Assembly (NCBI GenBank): GCA_010094045.1
Contig: ML986665.1
Location: 104,636 to 140,812, forward strand
Direction: 5' to 3'
DNA length: 36,177 nt
Source: Lojkania enalia
Taxonomy: Eukaryota; Ascomycota; Dothideomycetes; Pleosporales
The notes beneath the pieces are model-generated. The model had not been told where the DNA came from. It searched no databases and was given only the letters and a program-made list of their open reading frames with translations. This document shows positions 11,425 through 24,419 of this stretch, in pieces. Numbering within the stretch: the stretch's first letter is position 1; every line of letters begins with the position of its first letter. A program made the position numbers and the translations under genes.

Positions 11425-14400
11425 AAGAATAATGTATAAAGAGGAAGAATTCTTAATTTTATATTAGGCGACCTTTTATTATTAGTTTTACTACTTTTCC
11501 CTATAAGTAACACAGGCCGATCAGTTTTTAATATAGTATTTTATATACTACCCGCCGAAAAGGTATATATATTAAAGTTTCCTTTTATATTATCTCGGTT
11601 AGTTTATTCTAACCCCTATTTAATATAGTTTAGCTAATACCCGTAAGCTTGTTCTAATTTAATAATAAGAGTTTAAGATAGGTTAATTTCCAAATAGCAA
11701 TATTTATTAGATAGAATTTACTACTCGTTTATCCTTTTCTTTAAAAAATTCAACTTAAGTATATTATTAAGTAATCTTTAAATAGTTAAAGCATCGATCT
11801 TATCTTAATATATAGCTTAAACGAAGAGATCGATAGTATATAAGAAGCTAATTATCCAGAGTACCTTTTTAGCTAGATATAGATAGATAATTAATTTATT
11901 AGGAGCGTATCTTATAACTTAATTAAGATATAGCTAAACAATTCTTCCGTAGATTTTCTCTATCCTTTATCTATAACTTTAGATAAACTTATCCTATCGC
12001 TTTTAATACCTATTATAGTTAAACTAGCCTAAAGTCTTAATTATATACTTTCTAACTCTCTTAGAGGTTAAATAAGTAGGTTATACCGGCTAGTCCTCTA
12101 GTATATTATCAAGCTGACCTAAATAGAAGTAAGTTTTAAGAACTTTTTCTTAAGTAACACCCTCTATCCACTTTTAAGCTATATTTGAAAATGTAATAGG
12201 AAAATACAACTTACTATTATCGTACGAAACTATAAAGTAATAATAGGGAGCGTTTATAAACCTCCTCTATAGTCTTATTTAAAAGTATACAGCTTAAATA
12301 TAATCTAGTATTAAACTTTAATATGTAGAATTAAGATATACTAGTTTAAAGGAGTAGTTATCTCTATAGCTTAAATACTATTAGGTAAATATCTACCCGA
12401 TTTAATAACCTCCTAGGATCTAAGTTAAAGATAGTATAATTATTTAATAGGTACTCTTAGTTATTTTCTTAATTCTAAGGAAGAAATTAAATTACCTACC
12501 CCTATAATTGCGGATCCTCTATAACTTATAATTAACACTCTAGTATTTAACGAAGTATTAGTTACCTTTACTCTAATATTTAGCTATAGAACGGTTAAGT
12601 CTTCTTTAGATTAGATTTTCCCTACGCCTTTTCTCTTTTTTATCTATATACTAACGCCTTAAATTTAAAATGCTTATAGGCGTGTCCTAATTATAGAGCG
12701 TAATATTTAGAGGTATTTCTATATATCTTTACACCTAATATTAGGAGAATTATTTCTAAACTAAAAGAAGATTATAGAGATTTAAAGCCCTTATAGTAGG
12801 ATTATTTAATTCTTAGTCAGCTTTCTAGATCTCTATAATATAGTATTTTATTAGTAGAAGGTAAGTTCCTTAAATCTTTAAGTCTATAAGCTGTAATAAT
12901 TACTTACTTATAGGCTATACTTATTTCATATACCTAATATTTATCTGAAAGTCTAGATATTCTATAATAATATAAAATATAGTTCCTAGGTTTTAAGTAG
13001 ACTAAAGCTGCAACATCTTCTCTTATTTAAATAACTTAAAGAATAGTTATAAAGTTACTTCTCTTCCCTCTATATATTAGTACCGGTATATAGAACAACT
13101 AGTAATACTCCCTTCGCTATATAGTTGTATTTACTACTATTAGATGTTACAATAATAATAGAGGTGGTAGTAATATAGAGAGTGCTACTTACTAGAAGGT
13201 ATAAAGGCTTATTAAAGCTATTTAGCCCTATTTAAAGGTTTCTAATAGATTGTATAAACTTTATTACTACTTTATATATTCCTTCTCTAACTTATACTGG
13301 TTTAGGGAGATAAAGATAAAGAAGATAGAGGAGGGGTAACCCCTTAGCCTCTAAGGTTAACCGAAGCTCGCGGAGTAGATTAACTTTTATAGGTTTTTAA
13401 ATTAGGCCTTCTACCTCTAGAACTAACTAAAGCTTATAGGGTAGGACCTTAAGCTCTAAAATTAACTGAAGCTTACGGAGTACGCTGGTCTTTAAAGGTC
13501 TTTAAATTAGGATTCTAGCCTCTAGGACTAACTAAAACTTATAAAGTAGACTAACCTTTATAGGTTTTTAAATTAGATCCCTAGTTTCTAAAACTAACCG
13601 AAGCTTGCGGAGTATGCTAACCTTTAGAGGTCTTTAAATTAGGACTCTAATTTCTAGAACTAACTAAAGCTTATAGAGTAGACTAACTTTTATAGGTCTA
13701 GCCTCTAAAACTAGCCGAAGCTTATAGAGTAGAATCTTAGCTTCTAGGACTAACTAAAGCTTATAGAGTAGGCTGGCTTTTAAGAGCCTTTAAATTAGGA
13801 TTCTAGTTTCTAGGACTAACTAGAGCTTATAGTATAGAACCTTAAGCTATATATAGACGATTCTAGCCTTTAAAATTAGGAGAAGCTCGCGATATAGGTT
13901 AAGAATTATAAGTTATACTTGTTACTTTAGGAGCTTCTATATATAGAGCAGCTTAAGGAGAAGAAGACCTAGAACTAGTAAAAGAACCGCTATTAAGTAG
14001 TATACTAAACTATATTTTAGTATATAGGCTGTTCTTACGTTTATCCTAAATACTATTATGAAGTACCTTTTATATACTATTATCTAGTATTCTATACAAT
14101 CTATTATTAATATTTTCTTATATTCTATTCCGTCTTATAGTTGGGGTAGGTATATCTAGCTAAGTATCCCCCCCGATAACCTATCTTATAGTATTAAGAA
14201 AGTAAGAAAGGATTCTAGTCCGATTCGCAGTTGTACCTTCCTTATTTATATTTAATTCTAGTAGATTTTCTAATAAGATCCCCTTATAGCTATAACTATT
14301 AGATTCTTATAGAGCAGCTTCCTAAGAGCGTTTATCTTACTTATTAATTAAACTAGCAACTAAGGGTTCTCTATTAAAATAAGATTAGATTTCTAGAGTA

Positions 14401-15065
14401 GTAGATACGCGTTAAATATTTAGCTCCTTAGTATTACGCAGAATAGTCTAAGTATTGGGGAGATTTTCTAGTTAAAATAGAGTATTAATTGGAGGTTAAG
14501 GATTATAATAAAACCGAGGCGATCTACAAAGGAATTTACTAGTAAACTCTAAGTTAGGGTCAGTATTAAGTAGTATAGAACGAGGAGGTATTAAGGAAAT
14601 TGTTTAGACCAGCTGATAGTTAGTATTAAAAATAGGTGTAGTAGAGGAGAATATATATATATTAACAATTAAAGGCCTAAGTCTTATCTGCTTAAATTAC
14701 TCTTCGTTGATTATACTTAATCCGACTTTAACTACTATCTATATTTCTAAATTATCTTACAGTAATAATAATTTTTATTTCTTCTAATATATATTCTAGA
14801 ATATCTTTACGGAATTTAGAGCCCTTTAAGTATTACGCTTACTACTCGTAGGACTATTAAGTAGTATATAATTAAGCTTAGTCTTTATTATATCTATAAG
14901 GTTTAGTATAGTATTAGAATAATTCTACTTGTTAAATTACCTACTTAAACTTATAATCTGTATCCTAAGTTTGCGAATATTATGTTTAATCTTCTTAACT
15001 ACTTAATTAATCTCTTATACGTACTTTTCTAGATATTTAAGCTCGTTTTAACCGTAATAGAATAT
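11421..15065 (-). pseudogene. Long gene relic with 22-residue repeats (unknown family)
   Basis: A single minus-strand frame of about 1,215 codons runs from ATA at 15063-15065 (ATG before RIP) to TAA at 11421-11423 with no detected indel. The stops fall mainly as TAG and TAA at likely Gln or Trp positions; some repeat units still carry the original CAG. The N-terminal part, about 15,065-14,700, is Lys/Glu-rich and probably coiled coil. A low-complexity middle contains the 22-residue repeat at 13,340-13,890. The C-terminal third looks globular. A pyrimidine-rich tract (purine-rich on +) lies just upstream of the start. I do not recognise the family. The consistent frame, start position and in-phase repeats make a real former gene likely. 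Confidence 0.55.
13340..13895 (-). repeat. Coding minisatellite, 66-bp units (22 residues)
   Basis: Nine to ten units are recognisable by an AGCTT-like anchor at 13365, 13431, 13470, 13536, 13602, 13668, 13719, 13758, 13824 and 13884. Spacings are 66, 39, 66, 66, 66, 51, 39, 66 and 60 bases, all multiples of three. In the minus frame of the host relic the unit reads as a Pro/Gln/Ser/Thr-rich stretch with cores SPRGQ and NPNLKTFKG. Stops in the units sit exactly where other units keep CAG or CAA. Shorter units are in-frame deletions of 9, 5 or 2 residues. This indicates selection for frame before the gene died. Confidence 0.75.
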
Positions 15066-15990
15066 ATTAAAAAAAAAAAAGGAGGGGGGGATTAAAAAAA
15101 ATAGCCTTATTAGTTTAATCGAAACGTTGCCTAATTTAACTAGTTACTAGCTGTACGGTAAGAAACTCAGTCTAATATAGTAGAGATTGTTTTAGTAATA
15201 TTAGGAATATAAGATAAAACACCTTAGGGGAAAATGCTCTTTATATACGGTTAGATAAAGTAGACTATATATACTATATAACAGCATCTATCTACTTAAC
15301 AGCCTATTTATTATAGAAAATAATATAGACGACGATTTTCTAATTTAGCTAGCAACTAAGGTAGGTTTTAAATTTAGCTTAATGCTGCTAAACAATACTA
15401 GTACTAATTTAAATCTCTCTACCCCCGAAAATTTTATATCCTAAGGCAGTATACTTAATACTAATAAAATTGGGAAGCTATCTACTCTTAATATAGATTC
15501 TATTTTTTCCGAGAATTTAACTTTCTAAAATTTCTACAACTAATCTTTATATAATTTTAAGCCTATTTAGAACGATACTTTCTATTTTAACAACTAGACT
15601 AGTTTCTTAGCAAGTATTTTAGGAGTTCTAGATAGGGCGATAGGCTTATAGTTTAAGCCTCTATAATTAGCTATTAATTACTAAAATTACTCGGACCTTT
15701 CTATTATTTAGTATAAGTATAATCTTAATACGACTTGTTTATTAGGTATAAATTTAGTATTAAGCTAAGAATTATAAAGGAATATATACTAGATATGTTA
15801 AAAATATAGCCATCTAGAGAGTAGAATACCTGGTCTCCTATACAACAATCTACTAAAGCTAGAATCTTCTACTATAGATAAAAAGAGTATCTTAAATCGT
15901 ATATATATAAAGATAGTTAATTTCTCTATACTTTACTAATTAGTTTAGGGAGCGGCTTAAACAATTAGTAGAAGAGTAGGAGCGATATAT
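15066..15990. other. Mutated intergenic stretch with a purine tract
   Basis: A run of twelve A followed by GGAGGGGGGG lies at 15069-15090, directly upstream of the start of the minus-strand relic. The remainder is CpA-depleted, and I see no gene in it. The tract may be a promoter element of the divergent relic or chance; it also resembles the polypurine tract of an LTR element, but no LTR is visible. Confidence 0.35.
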
Positions 15991-16094
15991 TACTAAATTT
16001 AAAAGGTAGAACACTTATATATAGAAGGAGTTAGAATTACTTAGAAGGATTGTAAGAAACTAAAAGCTAAAAAGTAAGAAATAGCTAGATTTAT

Positions 16095-16995
16095 ATCTAA
16101 CTTAATAGAGAAGAATAGAATAAGGAAACTTCTTTTAGTAAGAAGCCTAATTTATCTTTATAATATAGGGTCTTCGTATAGTAAAAGTTCCCTATATTAT
16201 CTAAGATCTTGTTACTCCTCATTAAATAGTTAACTTTACTTTCAAGTTCTAATACTTCTTTCTATAAAGTTACGAGCTGTATCTTATCTCTTCTAGCTTC
16301 TTCCTTTAGGATAGTGTTTTCCGCCTTTAAAATAGAGAGGTAGACTCTCTATTAGGATGAGTCTCCTTTTATTACTACGTAAACGCTTAATCTAATACTA
16401 TTATATAGCTCGATGCATTGTCTAAAAGATAGTTTATTAAGCTTCTAGTAGAAAAGATAATCTTTTAAAGATAAGAATCTCTATTTATATATATTATTCG
16501 CTTATATAATAAGCCTAACGTCCTATAGTACTACTTTAATATTTAATATATCTTCTAAAGTAATATTAGCTAAAATTTTAAAATAGGGACTTAGAAGTGT
16601 AAAACTAACTAATATATTAAGAAAGCTGTAGCTAATATTACTATTATACTTGTATTAGTTTAGTTGCTATAAATCCTTAGTAGGACTTTTTACTCCTCTT
16701 ATATATAGACGAGACGACCGGATTATATATTTCGGAAACTATTATAATAATATTAGATTAACTTAGTTTAAACGAACTCTAACTTAAATAAAACTATTCT
16801 ACTCTATTCTAACCTTTAAAATTCAGTCTACGGTTAGTACTCTTCCTTTAGAAGCTATTAACTTATTTATAAATATATTATTATAGCTATTAAGGCTGAC
16901 TATCCTAATAATACTTTTATTACTATTAGGGGGTGTAATAGATAGTACTATTAGCAGGAATAGTAAGGCTAATAGACTTAATTAGTAATAGAGAA
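16095..16995 (-). pseudogene. Eroded frame with coiled-coil segment (unknown)
   Basis: A minus-strand frame of about 300 codons has sparse TAG and TAA stops at plausible Gln or Trp positions. Its second half, about 16,350 to 16,150, is rich in Lys, Glu and Leu with heptad-like spacing (ILKAEN...LKEEARRDK), suggesting a coiled coil. No conserved enzymatic motif is visible. The 5' end is not fixed, and the frame may begin upstream. It could be a structural or DNA-binding protein; a chance open frame is less likely because of the charged heptads. Confidence 0.35.
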
Positions 16996-17184
16996 ATAGA
17001 AGATAAAGTTCTATCTTATAAAGTACGCCGGTACGGCGTTAGGTACTTATAGAGTAGGTAGCGCTATAGTTACTATACGGAAGATAGGGAGAAAAGATTT
17101 TATAATGGAAAATAATTAGTATTACTTAAATAGGGACTAGTAGAGCCGTTATATACTATTTAACGGTAGACCTATAATATATAA

Positions 17185-17490
17185 GGACTACGCTCTTATA
17201 GGATTCTCTCCTATACAGAGACTACACCCTTATAGGATTCTCTTCTATATAGGGACTACGCCTTTATAGGATTCTCTCCTATATAGGGACTATACTCTTA
17301 TAGAATTCTCTTCTATATAGGGACTACGCCCTTATAAGATTCTCTTCTATATAGGGACTACGCCCTTGCAGGATCCTCTCCTATATAGAGACTATAAAAT
17401 AGTGAGATTTTCTCCTATACAGGACCTACGCTCTTATAGACTTCTCTTCTATATAGGAACTATACTTTTACAGGATTTTACTCCTTATAG
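17185..17490. repeat. 34-bp minisatellite, about nine copies
   Basis: Units starting with GGACTA or a variant lie at 17185, 17219, 17253, 17287, 17321, 17355, 17389, 17422 and 17456, so the period is 34 with one unit of 33. Typical content is GGACTACGCCCTTATAGG followed by ATTCTCTCCTATATA. The period is not a multiple of three, so the array is non-coding. A 65-codon forward frame over 17366-17563 is only a by-product of the array. The copies differ by C/T and G/A changes. It lies between two minus-strand relics. Confidence 0.85.
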
Positions 17491-17639
17491 GATTTTTTCC
17501 CGTACGGAATTTTACTTATATATTATTTTAATAATATTATTAATTTGGTCTGCAGTTTTATAAATAGTATTCCTATTATAGTTTCTATAATAATATTACT
17601 AACGTTAAGAAAACCTAACAGAAACTCAACTTAAATTAT

Positions 17640-20600
17640 TACTATAGGACCGGTCCCTCTTCTTATATAATCCTAAAGTTGAAGAGTATATTTTTAGATA
17701 GTATTATAGATTATATTATTTCGTATTCTATACTTTAAGTAATACTACTAATAATACTCTAGACTAAAAGTAAACCAGGCTTCTTTAGCGTATAAATTTA
17801 GAGGTTAATAGATTAATATTACTATTAGCTATGTAAAATAAATAGTTCGGACTATTTTATAGAAATATAGAGTAATATAATTCCTTTATATAGTTTAAAC
17901 CCGTCTAACTTAGTCTAATTTATAGATTATATCTAAATCTACTAGCTAAAGGAGACGTATTAGACGTTAAACTTAAAATTCGTCTCTTTTAATTAAACCG
18001 TTAAGATAGTGAATAATACAATTTATCCTTATCTTACGATTCCTACCGCTATTACAAATTTTCCGGTCCAATTTCTTAAACATATCTATTACTTCCTTAT
18101 ACTCTCTTTCTATTTAAGCACGCAGCTCGTAGTATTTCTAATCCTTCTTATATTATAGTAGTAGGATGTTAATTTACCTTTCTAAATTAATTGTAAATAT
18201 ACGTTGTTCTAAATACTTAATTCAGCCCTTTAAGAAATAATTGTCTAATTTTAATATTTAGATATTATAGTTTAGATTAATTACCTGCTTATATAATAGT
18301 TGGTAACTCTTAGTAGCAGGTTTCTTTAAAATAGTAGTATAGGAAGATAGCATTTTTATTTTAATTAGCGTATAAAGTTTACTCCAAAATTGGGGACTAA
18401 AATTGCTCTTATATTATTAGTATAGCGCCTTTTTAGGCTAGAGTAATACTAGTTTTACTTTCTATCTAAAACAATTATCAAACGTAGATAAATACTAGTT
18501 CCAACTCCTACTATATCTACGTTTTCGATTTAATTAGCTAATAGATATTTATCTTAAGGTAAGTATCTTCTTCTTCTATTTCTATAATAGCATCTAAAAT
18601 GCGCTTAAGCATTTATAAGAAACTATTAGCATCTATTCTATAAATTTATAGAGCCTTTAAGAAATCTATAACCTAAAGTAATTCGACAATAATAGCTTTA
18701 GTATACGCTAGTTCTACCTTTTCTAAAACCTTATCTACTAGATTAAAAAAATTATCTACTATATTACAGGAATTAAGGCGAAAGGACTCTTTAAAACTAA
18801 ATACTATACGAACTTTAAACTTTATAGTATAAAGTGAAATAGTAAGTTTCTTAGTTTCTTTATTCTTTCTATTAACTATATATCTATTAAAGGCTAGTTA
18901 GATAATTTAGCAGATCGCAGCAACTTTATCTATTAAAGACCTAGTTATATACTAATAATTATAGCCTATAAATCAACCATCTATCCTCTATAGGATGGTG
19001 GAAATCTCGGACTTATAGAATAAAGATAGTTAACGTAGGACCTCTCTAACTCTAATATTAGATATAGATAATAGCTATAAGTTTATCCTAGTTAATTCTG
19101 CTATTAAGGCCGCAGTTTCGTATACTGGGAGTAAGTATACTATATTATTACACCTGGGAGAAACTAGTAATAATAGGAGTCTTTTAAAAAGTTTCTAATA
19201 GAGTTTAAGTCTTTCTATCTCTATTAATACTATTTAGAACGTTAGTTAAGATTTAGGGTTAATACTAATAGACGTACTAAGACGTGCTCTTCCTAAATAT
19301 ACCCTACTCTCCCGGTATAACAGATCTATAAGCTTACTAGAGCTTTTATAGACTAGTATCTTACTTAGATTTATAAAGAGTTTCTTAAAATTATAGACTA
19401 TAGTAGTAGTAAGAAGATTAGAGATATTCTCTAGAGATTTAGCGACCGCAGCTAGCCTTTTAAGTATAATTCTAAGTAGCTACTCTACTTTCCTACTATA
19501 TTTAAGCTTAAAATAGCTTGCAACTGTAAGGTAGAAGAGATTAAGTAGGTCTTTAAGTTGCTAAATTGTAGAATCTTTACTATAGAAGACTGTAGAAACG
19601 AAATAAAGTATAGGAGTATAAAATCTAACCGTATTAATTATAGGCGGAGACTCTAGTAAGGCTTTATAGTCCTAGAGTAGTTTAGTAAATACTAGAGAGG
19701 CTTCTTTTAAAGCTTTTAAAGAAATAAGTAAGAATAATCTATAATTAGTTGCTATAATAGTATCTCTACTAAGGTTAAAGCGAACGATCTTTTAGTTTAT
19801 AGTAGATAAGTAAGCCTCGCTAAGAATTTATATAGAGAAGGTTTAATAGTATACTATTATAGAAGAATTAGGACTTTTATATTTAAGTAAAGGCGTCTAA
19901 AGTCCCTAAATAGAATATCCTATATAGTAAGTATCCAGGCTATACTATTCTAACCCTCCTTTCTATAGAAGTATATGCTCTTAGCAATAATTCTCGAAAA
20001 TGTTATTTAACTCGATCCGAGGGTACTAAATTCTCTTATCTTATCCCTCCCAGCATTTGTAAAGAATATCCCTCTAGTATCTATATAAGGAAATACGGTA
20101 AATATAGGCTTTAATAAGACCAATATTTCTCGAAATAAATACTTGTAGTACTTGAGAACTAAGCTCTATATTACTTAAAGAACAGCTCTAAAGTTGTAGA
20201 ATAGTAATTCTATTAATAAGCTTATCGCAGAATCCCTCTTCTATATACTATTTAATCCTATTACCTTTAATTTTAAGATATAAGGTAATCTAAATATTAA
20301 GTAGGTTCTTAGCTAGTAAAATAAACTATATAACTAGTATAAGATTATTTAAACTTTCGTAGGATTCTATTTAGATATAGAGTTATAGTCTTTTAAGGTT
20401 TTTAAATAGGTATATAAAGCGGTCTAGCTAATATTAGAGTATTTTAAACGCTAATATAGCTAAACTAACATCCGCGTTTAAAGGAGTAATTCTAACCTTA
20501 TAAAGGAAGGTATTTACTATATTAATAGCTAATAAAACTATTAAAAAAATATCGCGAAGGTCCCCTTAAAAGATATCTAAATAAGCGCTTCTTTCTATCT

Positions 20601-20955
20601 AAACCTCTATCCTAGACTATACGGATTTTACTTATTAAATAAACGTATTTAGACCTTTCGGAGGTTTAGAAGTATATAGAATACTAGTATAAGCCTTACT
20701 ATAACCCAACCGTTTAATTATATATATTCTTAATTCTATTATATATAAAGAAAGCCTTTTAAGCGTATTCTTTCTCGTCCTGTATATATACTATATTAAA
20801 TCTCTTCTCTATTATATATTTCGGACCCTATTCAAATATTTAAAATCTTATAGTAAAATTTACCTTTATAGATATCTAGAAGTATATCTAGACAGTCCCG
20901 AGTCTATATAATATAGAAGTAGTTGTTAAGATATATTATATATAAGTTCTAGTAG
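17640..20955 (-). pseudogene. Long unknown gene relic, single frame
   Basis: A minus-strand frame of about 1,100 codons stays in one phase from about 20,955 to about 17,640. Stops are chiefly TAG and TAA at plausible Gln or Trp positions, and there is no detected indel. The extreme N-terminus has Leu-rich helices that could be an F-box-like start, but this is weak. The remainder is helical and rich in Leu, Ile, Lys and Ser, with GDLRDIF near 20,545-20,565. No catalytic motif was seen and the family is unknown. The start and end are approximate; it may be two adjacent genes in the same phase. Confidence 0.4.
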
Positions 20956-23760
20956 AAGAACTCTATATAGTAATAGGTTAGACGAAAGTAAGATAAAGAA
21001 AGTATATAAAGATACCCTAAAACTTGTTAAGAAATTTTAACTAGTAGATTAAAGAGATAAGCTATTATATATTTACTTTTTAGATATATACACTCGTATT
21101 ATATATATATATAGACGATTATAAGTAGTCTAACTATAATACTCGTTGTATATAGGTACTAGTTTTAGTAACCCCTCTAACCTACGTCTAATAGTTATTA
21201 CTACCGTTTTAGCTATTCTACTCAGTAATTTACTATATAATCTATAAAGGCTAAGACTATTAGAACTATAATTACTAGCTAGAGAGAAAGATATACCTAT
21301 ATTACAGAGGTTTATTATCCTAAAAATAGTTAAAGATACCAGCTAATACAGCTAAGGCTAATTAGGTCTTATAGTAGATTGGTAGGGATTGAAAAAGTAA
21401 TACTATCATCTTCCGAATATCCCGGAACGTATTTTATACGCTAATTCTCAAAATATCTCGTAGGGTAATATATATAATAAAGAATATAATAGTTGAATAT
21501 TAAATATAATCGAGCATAGACTTAAATACTAATAGTAGTAGCTGGTCTATTTATAGCTATTTACTATACGCTTAAAACTTTCATAGTATTATATTATATT
21601 AATATAAGAGCAGCTTTATATCTAATACCTAGTTATACTATATTAGGCTCTACTGAATAATCGAGCAGTTTATTACTATCTCTCTATAAAGGGAACTCTA
21701 GATCTTTAAAATATATATTCGAGTCTTTATAATTGCAAATAAATTGAGCAATTAAATCCTTTATACTTCTATTAACAACTACTATATAAAAATTAAATAC
21801 TTTAAAACGTACAACTTATAGTATTAGATTTACTAACTATAACTTTCTTTCTAGGCCTATTATCTAGATATTTAATAAGTAATAATTGTAAAGAGTAATC
21901 TCTAGTATATATATATACTCAGCCTATCTAGCTGTACTTTTTTCGATTACCTATTAGGCCCCTTTAATCTACTTTAATAATATTAAGAACCTAAATAACT
22001 AGAATTAGCTGTATTATATATAAGAATATTTAATATTTATACGTAGTACTTTAGTAGTTTCTTACTCGTACTGCTGCTATAAGTTTTATAATAATTAGTA
22101 CTCTGCTAATCTAACAGCACGCTATCTATTTTAAGAAGGTTATTAAAAAGGTTTAGTATAGTACTTAAATAATCTAATTTGTTAATATATTATCTGGTAA
22201 GAATAAGTAGGTATATACCTCTAGAGGTGTACCTCTAAATTAAAGTAACTTTTATAGTAACCTTCTTCTTCTCCTAAGTAGACTATAGGAGCTGCTTCGC
22301 ATAGAGCAATAGGGCTATAATACTAATATTATCTGCAAAAAGGAAGACGCTATTATAAGCCTCTAAAGAGATAGGTATACTATATAGACTATTAAGGAGA
22401 ACTGGAAATAGAGTATTCTCTTAACTTATTATAAGATCTAAAAGACGCGCAGTAAAACTACACCTTATTTTAATTATTAAGTTAATAGAAACTTCTCTTT
22501 CTAAGATATCCTACTATATAACTATAAAAGAGTAGCTTTATAGTAGTAACTAGAATTCTAGTTTAGGTAAATATAATTGGACGTAATACCCCGCAGTAAT
22601 ATTCTATAGGTAAGAAAGTTTAATTTAAAGGTAAATAATATTAGAACCTTTAGATCGCCGTTCTTTAAGGTTCTGAATAATATTTCTTAACTATACTACT
22701 CCCTTCTAAAAGCGAATTATACTATTTAGATAGTATTAGTATTAAGGCGTAGTAAGTATTAGTAGTTTATAATATAATATATCTAGTATAAATTTAGATT
22801 CGTAACTATACTACAAATATTTTCCCTTTAGCCTGTTTCTCCCGCAACGAGATATTAAAGGGCTTTAGTATAGTATTCGAGTAAGATGAAAGATATAAGA
22901 AGTAATAAATAGCCCTATACTAATTATAAGAGCTATTTTAAGTTCTTTATATTTAATATAAAGATATATTATAATAGCCGCAGCTAAAGAAAGCGTAATA
23001 TAAGTAAGTAGAAAGAGCTTATATACCGGTTTCCGAAACACCAAGGTAATTATAAGTAGTATAAGGGTGGAAATAGCCTATAAATTATAAGCTCTTTTAA
23101 ATAGAAGGCTATCTATTACTTATAATAAGCTTATATATATTTTTAGGATTTTAGAAAGCTATTAGATTGTATATAAATAGTAACGTAGTAATATAAAAGA
23201 TTGCTTCTACAAGTATAATAAGTATAATTGAGGTATAAATGCGTATAATACTATAGATTAATAGACCTATAATATAGCTTATAAGGCCTAATAAACTCGT
23301 TACTACTAAGGGAATTAAATTAATAAGAGAGATCTAAGCTATATATAAGCTTACTACCTTAAGAGTTTTAACTCTACTAATATTTAATATTATAGTTCCC
23401 GTCTAGTAGATTATTTGTAGTAAAAGCTTGTAGTAAGGTATTAGAAAAATAAGGTGTAATCTTAGGTAAATTATATTTCGGAATATCTATAATTAGATAT
23501 TAATATTACTGAAAAAATTATAGAGAATAAATAGGACTCGAAATATTAAAAGTAGGATAAGGATAGCTCCTATAGTAAGATAATATAATTTAGTAATTTC
23601 TATAATATTTGTATTAGAATAGAAAGGGTGTATAACCTTAAGTACGTATTTTTTTAAGGGGGAGATAGGTTAAATAAAAGAGATATTTATAAACTAAAAC
23701 CTAAGTATAATTAGCTATATACTTCTCCTATTTATATAAAGCCGTATATTCTAGTATACT
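20956..23760. other. Mutated stretch, nothing assignable
   Basis: CpA and TpG are depleted throughout. I tried reading frames on the plus strand around 22,800-23,700 and found only moderately open frames without motifs. A small palindrome with CCTCTAGAGG sits near 22,220. I saw no transposase or polymerase signature. Confidence 0.35.
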
Positions 23761-23808
23761 CTCTAAAATAGAGCTTAGCTTATACTATAAGAAATCTAAC
23801 TTAAGTAC

Positions 23809-24093
23809 CTAGAACAAACTTACGACCAGGTCGCAGAAGATAGAAAGAGTAAGAAAGATAGATTATAAGCGTCTTTTAGAAAACGCTGCTCTACTATATT
23901 CTAGAAAGTATAGTAGATGAAAGTACTTTACGGGGTAGATATCTACCTACTTATATAGTATCGCGGTTACTTCTATCTTTATTCCTTAACCGAAGACAGT
24001 ATATAGCCTCTAAATAGGTATAAATTAGTAAGTATTCAACTCGGTATATTAGATTTACTAACCTACCCTAGGAGAATAAGATTATTCTTATAG
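23809..24093 (+). pseudogene. MADS-box (SRF-type) transcription factor relic
   Basis: The forward frame beginning at 23809 reads through a basic segment (DRKSKKDR) into FRKRCSTIF (23875-23901), then MKVLYGVDIYLLI with stops on either side, and a YRGYFYLYS segment (23959-23985). Basic F-x-K-R, a helix ending in V-L-C-G-V-D and the I-x-L-L-I-x-Y-x-G-x-F strand pair are the layout of MADS domains. The Cys expected in VLC is TAC (23929), a G-to-A step on this strand. TAG stops occur at 23902, 23911, 23914 and 23956. Such small MADS-like genes are common in ascomycete genomes. The start codon is lost and the ends are approximate. No neighbouring gene is clearly co-oriented with it. Confidence 0.55.
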
Positions 24094-24419
24094 AACTAAT
24101 TTTATAATAGAGAAAAAGGCCTTAGAAAATTTCGGCAGTAAGAGTATAGTATTTAGGCGATAAAAGAAATAAGGATTATTATAAATTACTAGTACTACTA
24201 ATTCTTCGGCAGTTTGCTAACTAGGTAAACTTAGATATTATTAGCTCTTGGGTAGAGGATACTAAATATTATCTAACCTTAATTAGAAGGATTAGGGTTA
24301 TAGAGACCTTATCTTTTCTAAGTAGGTTTAGCGGGAGAATTAACTTAATAATATTTGAAAATAATCTCTCTATTCTTAATTAGGTCTAGTTTACTCTTTT
24401 ACTTAGGAGTTTTTATAGG

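Noticed and set aside
17185..17490. CRISPR-like array
   Set aside because: The units are contiguous with no unique spacers, and the DNA is fungal in character.
17366..17563. Forward ORF of 65 codons
   Set aside because: It lies mostly within the 34-bp minisatellite, whose period is not a multiple of three. It is a by-product of the repeat.
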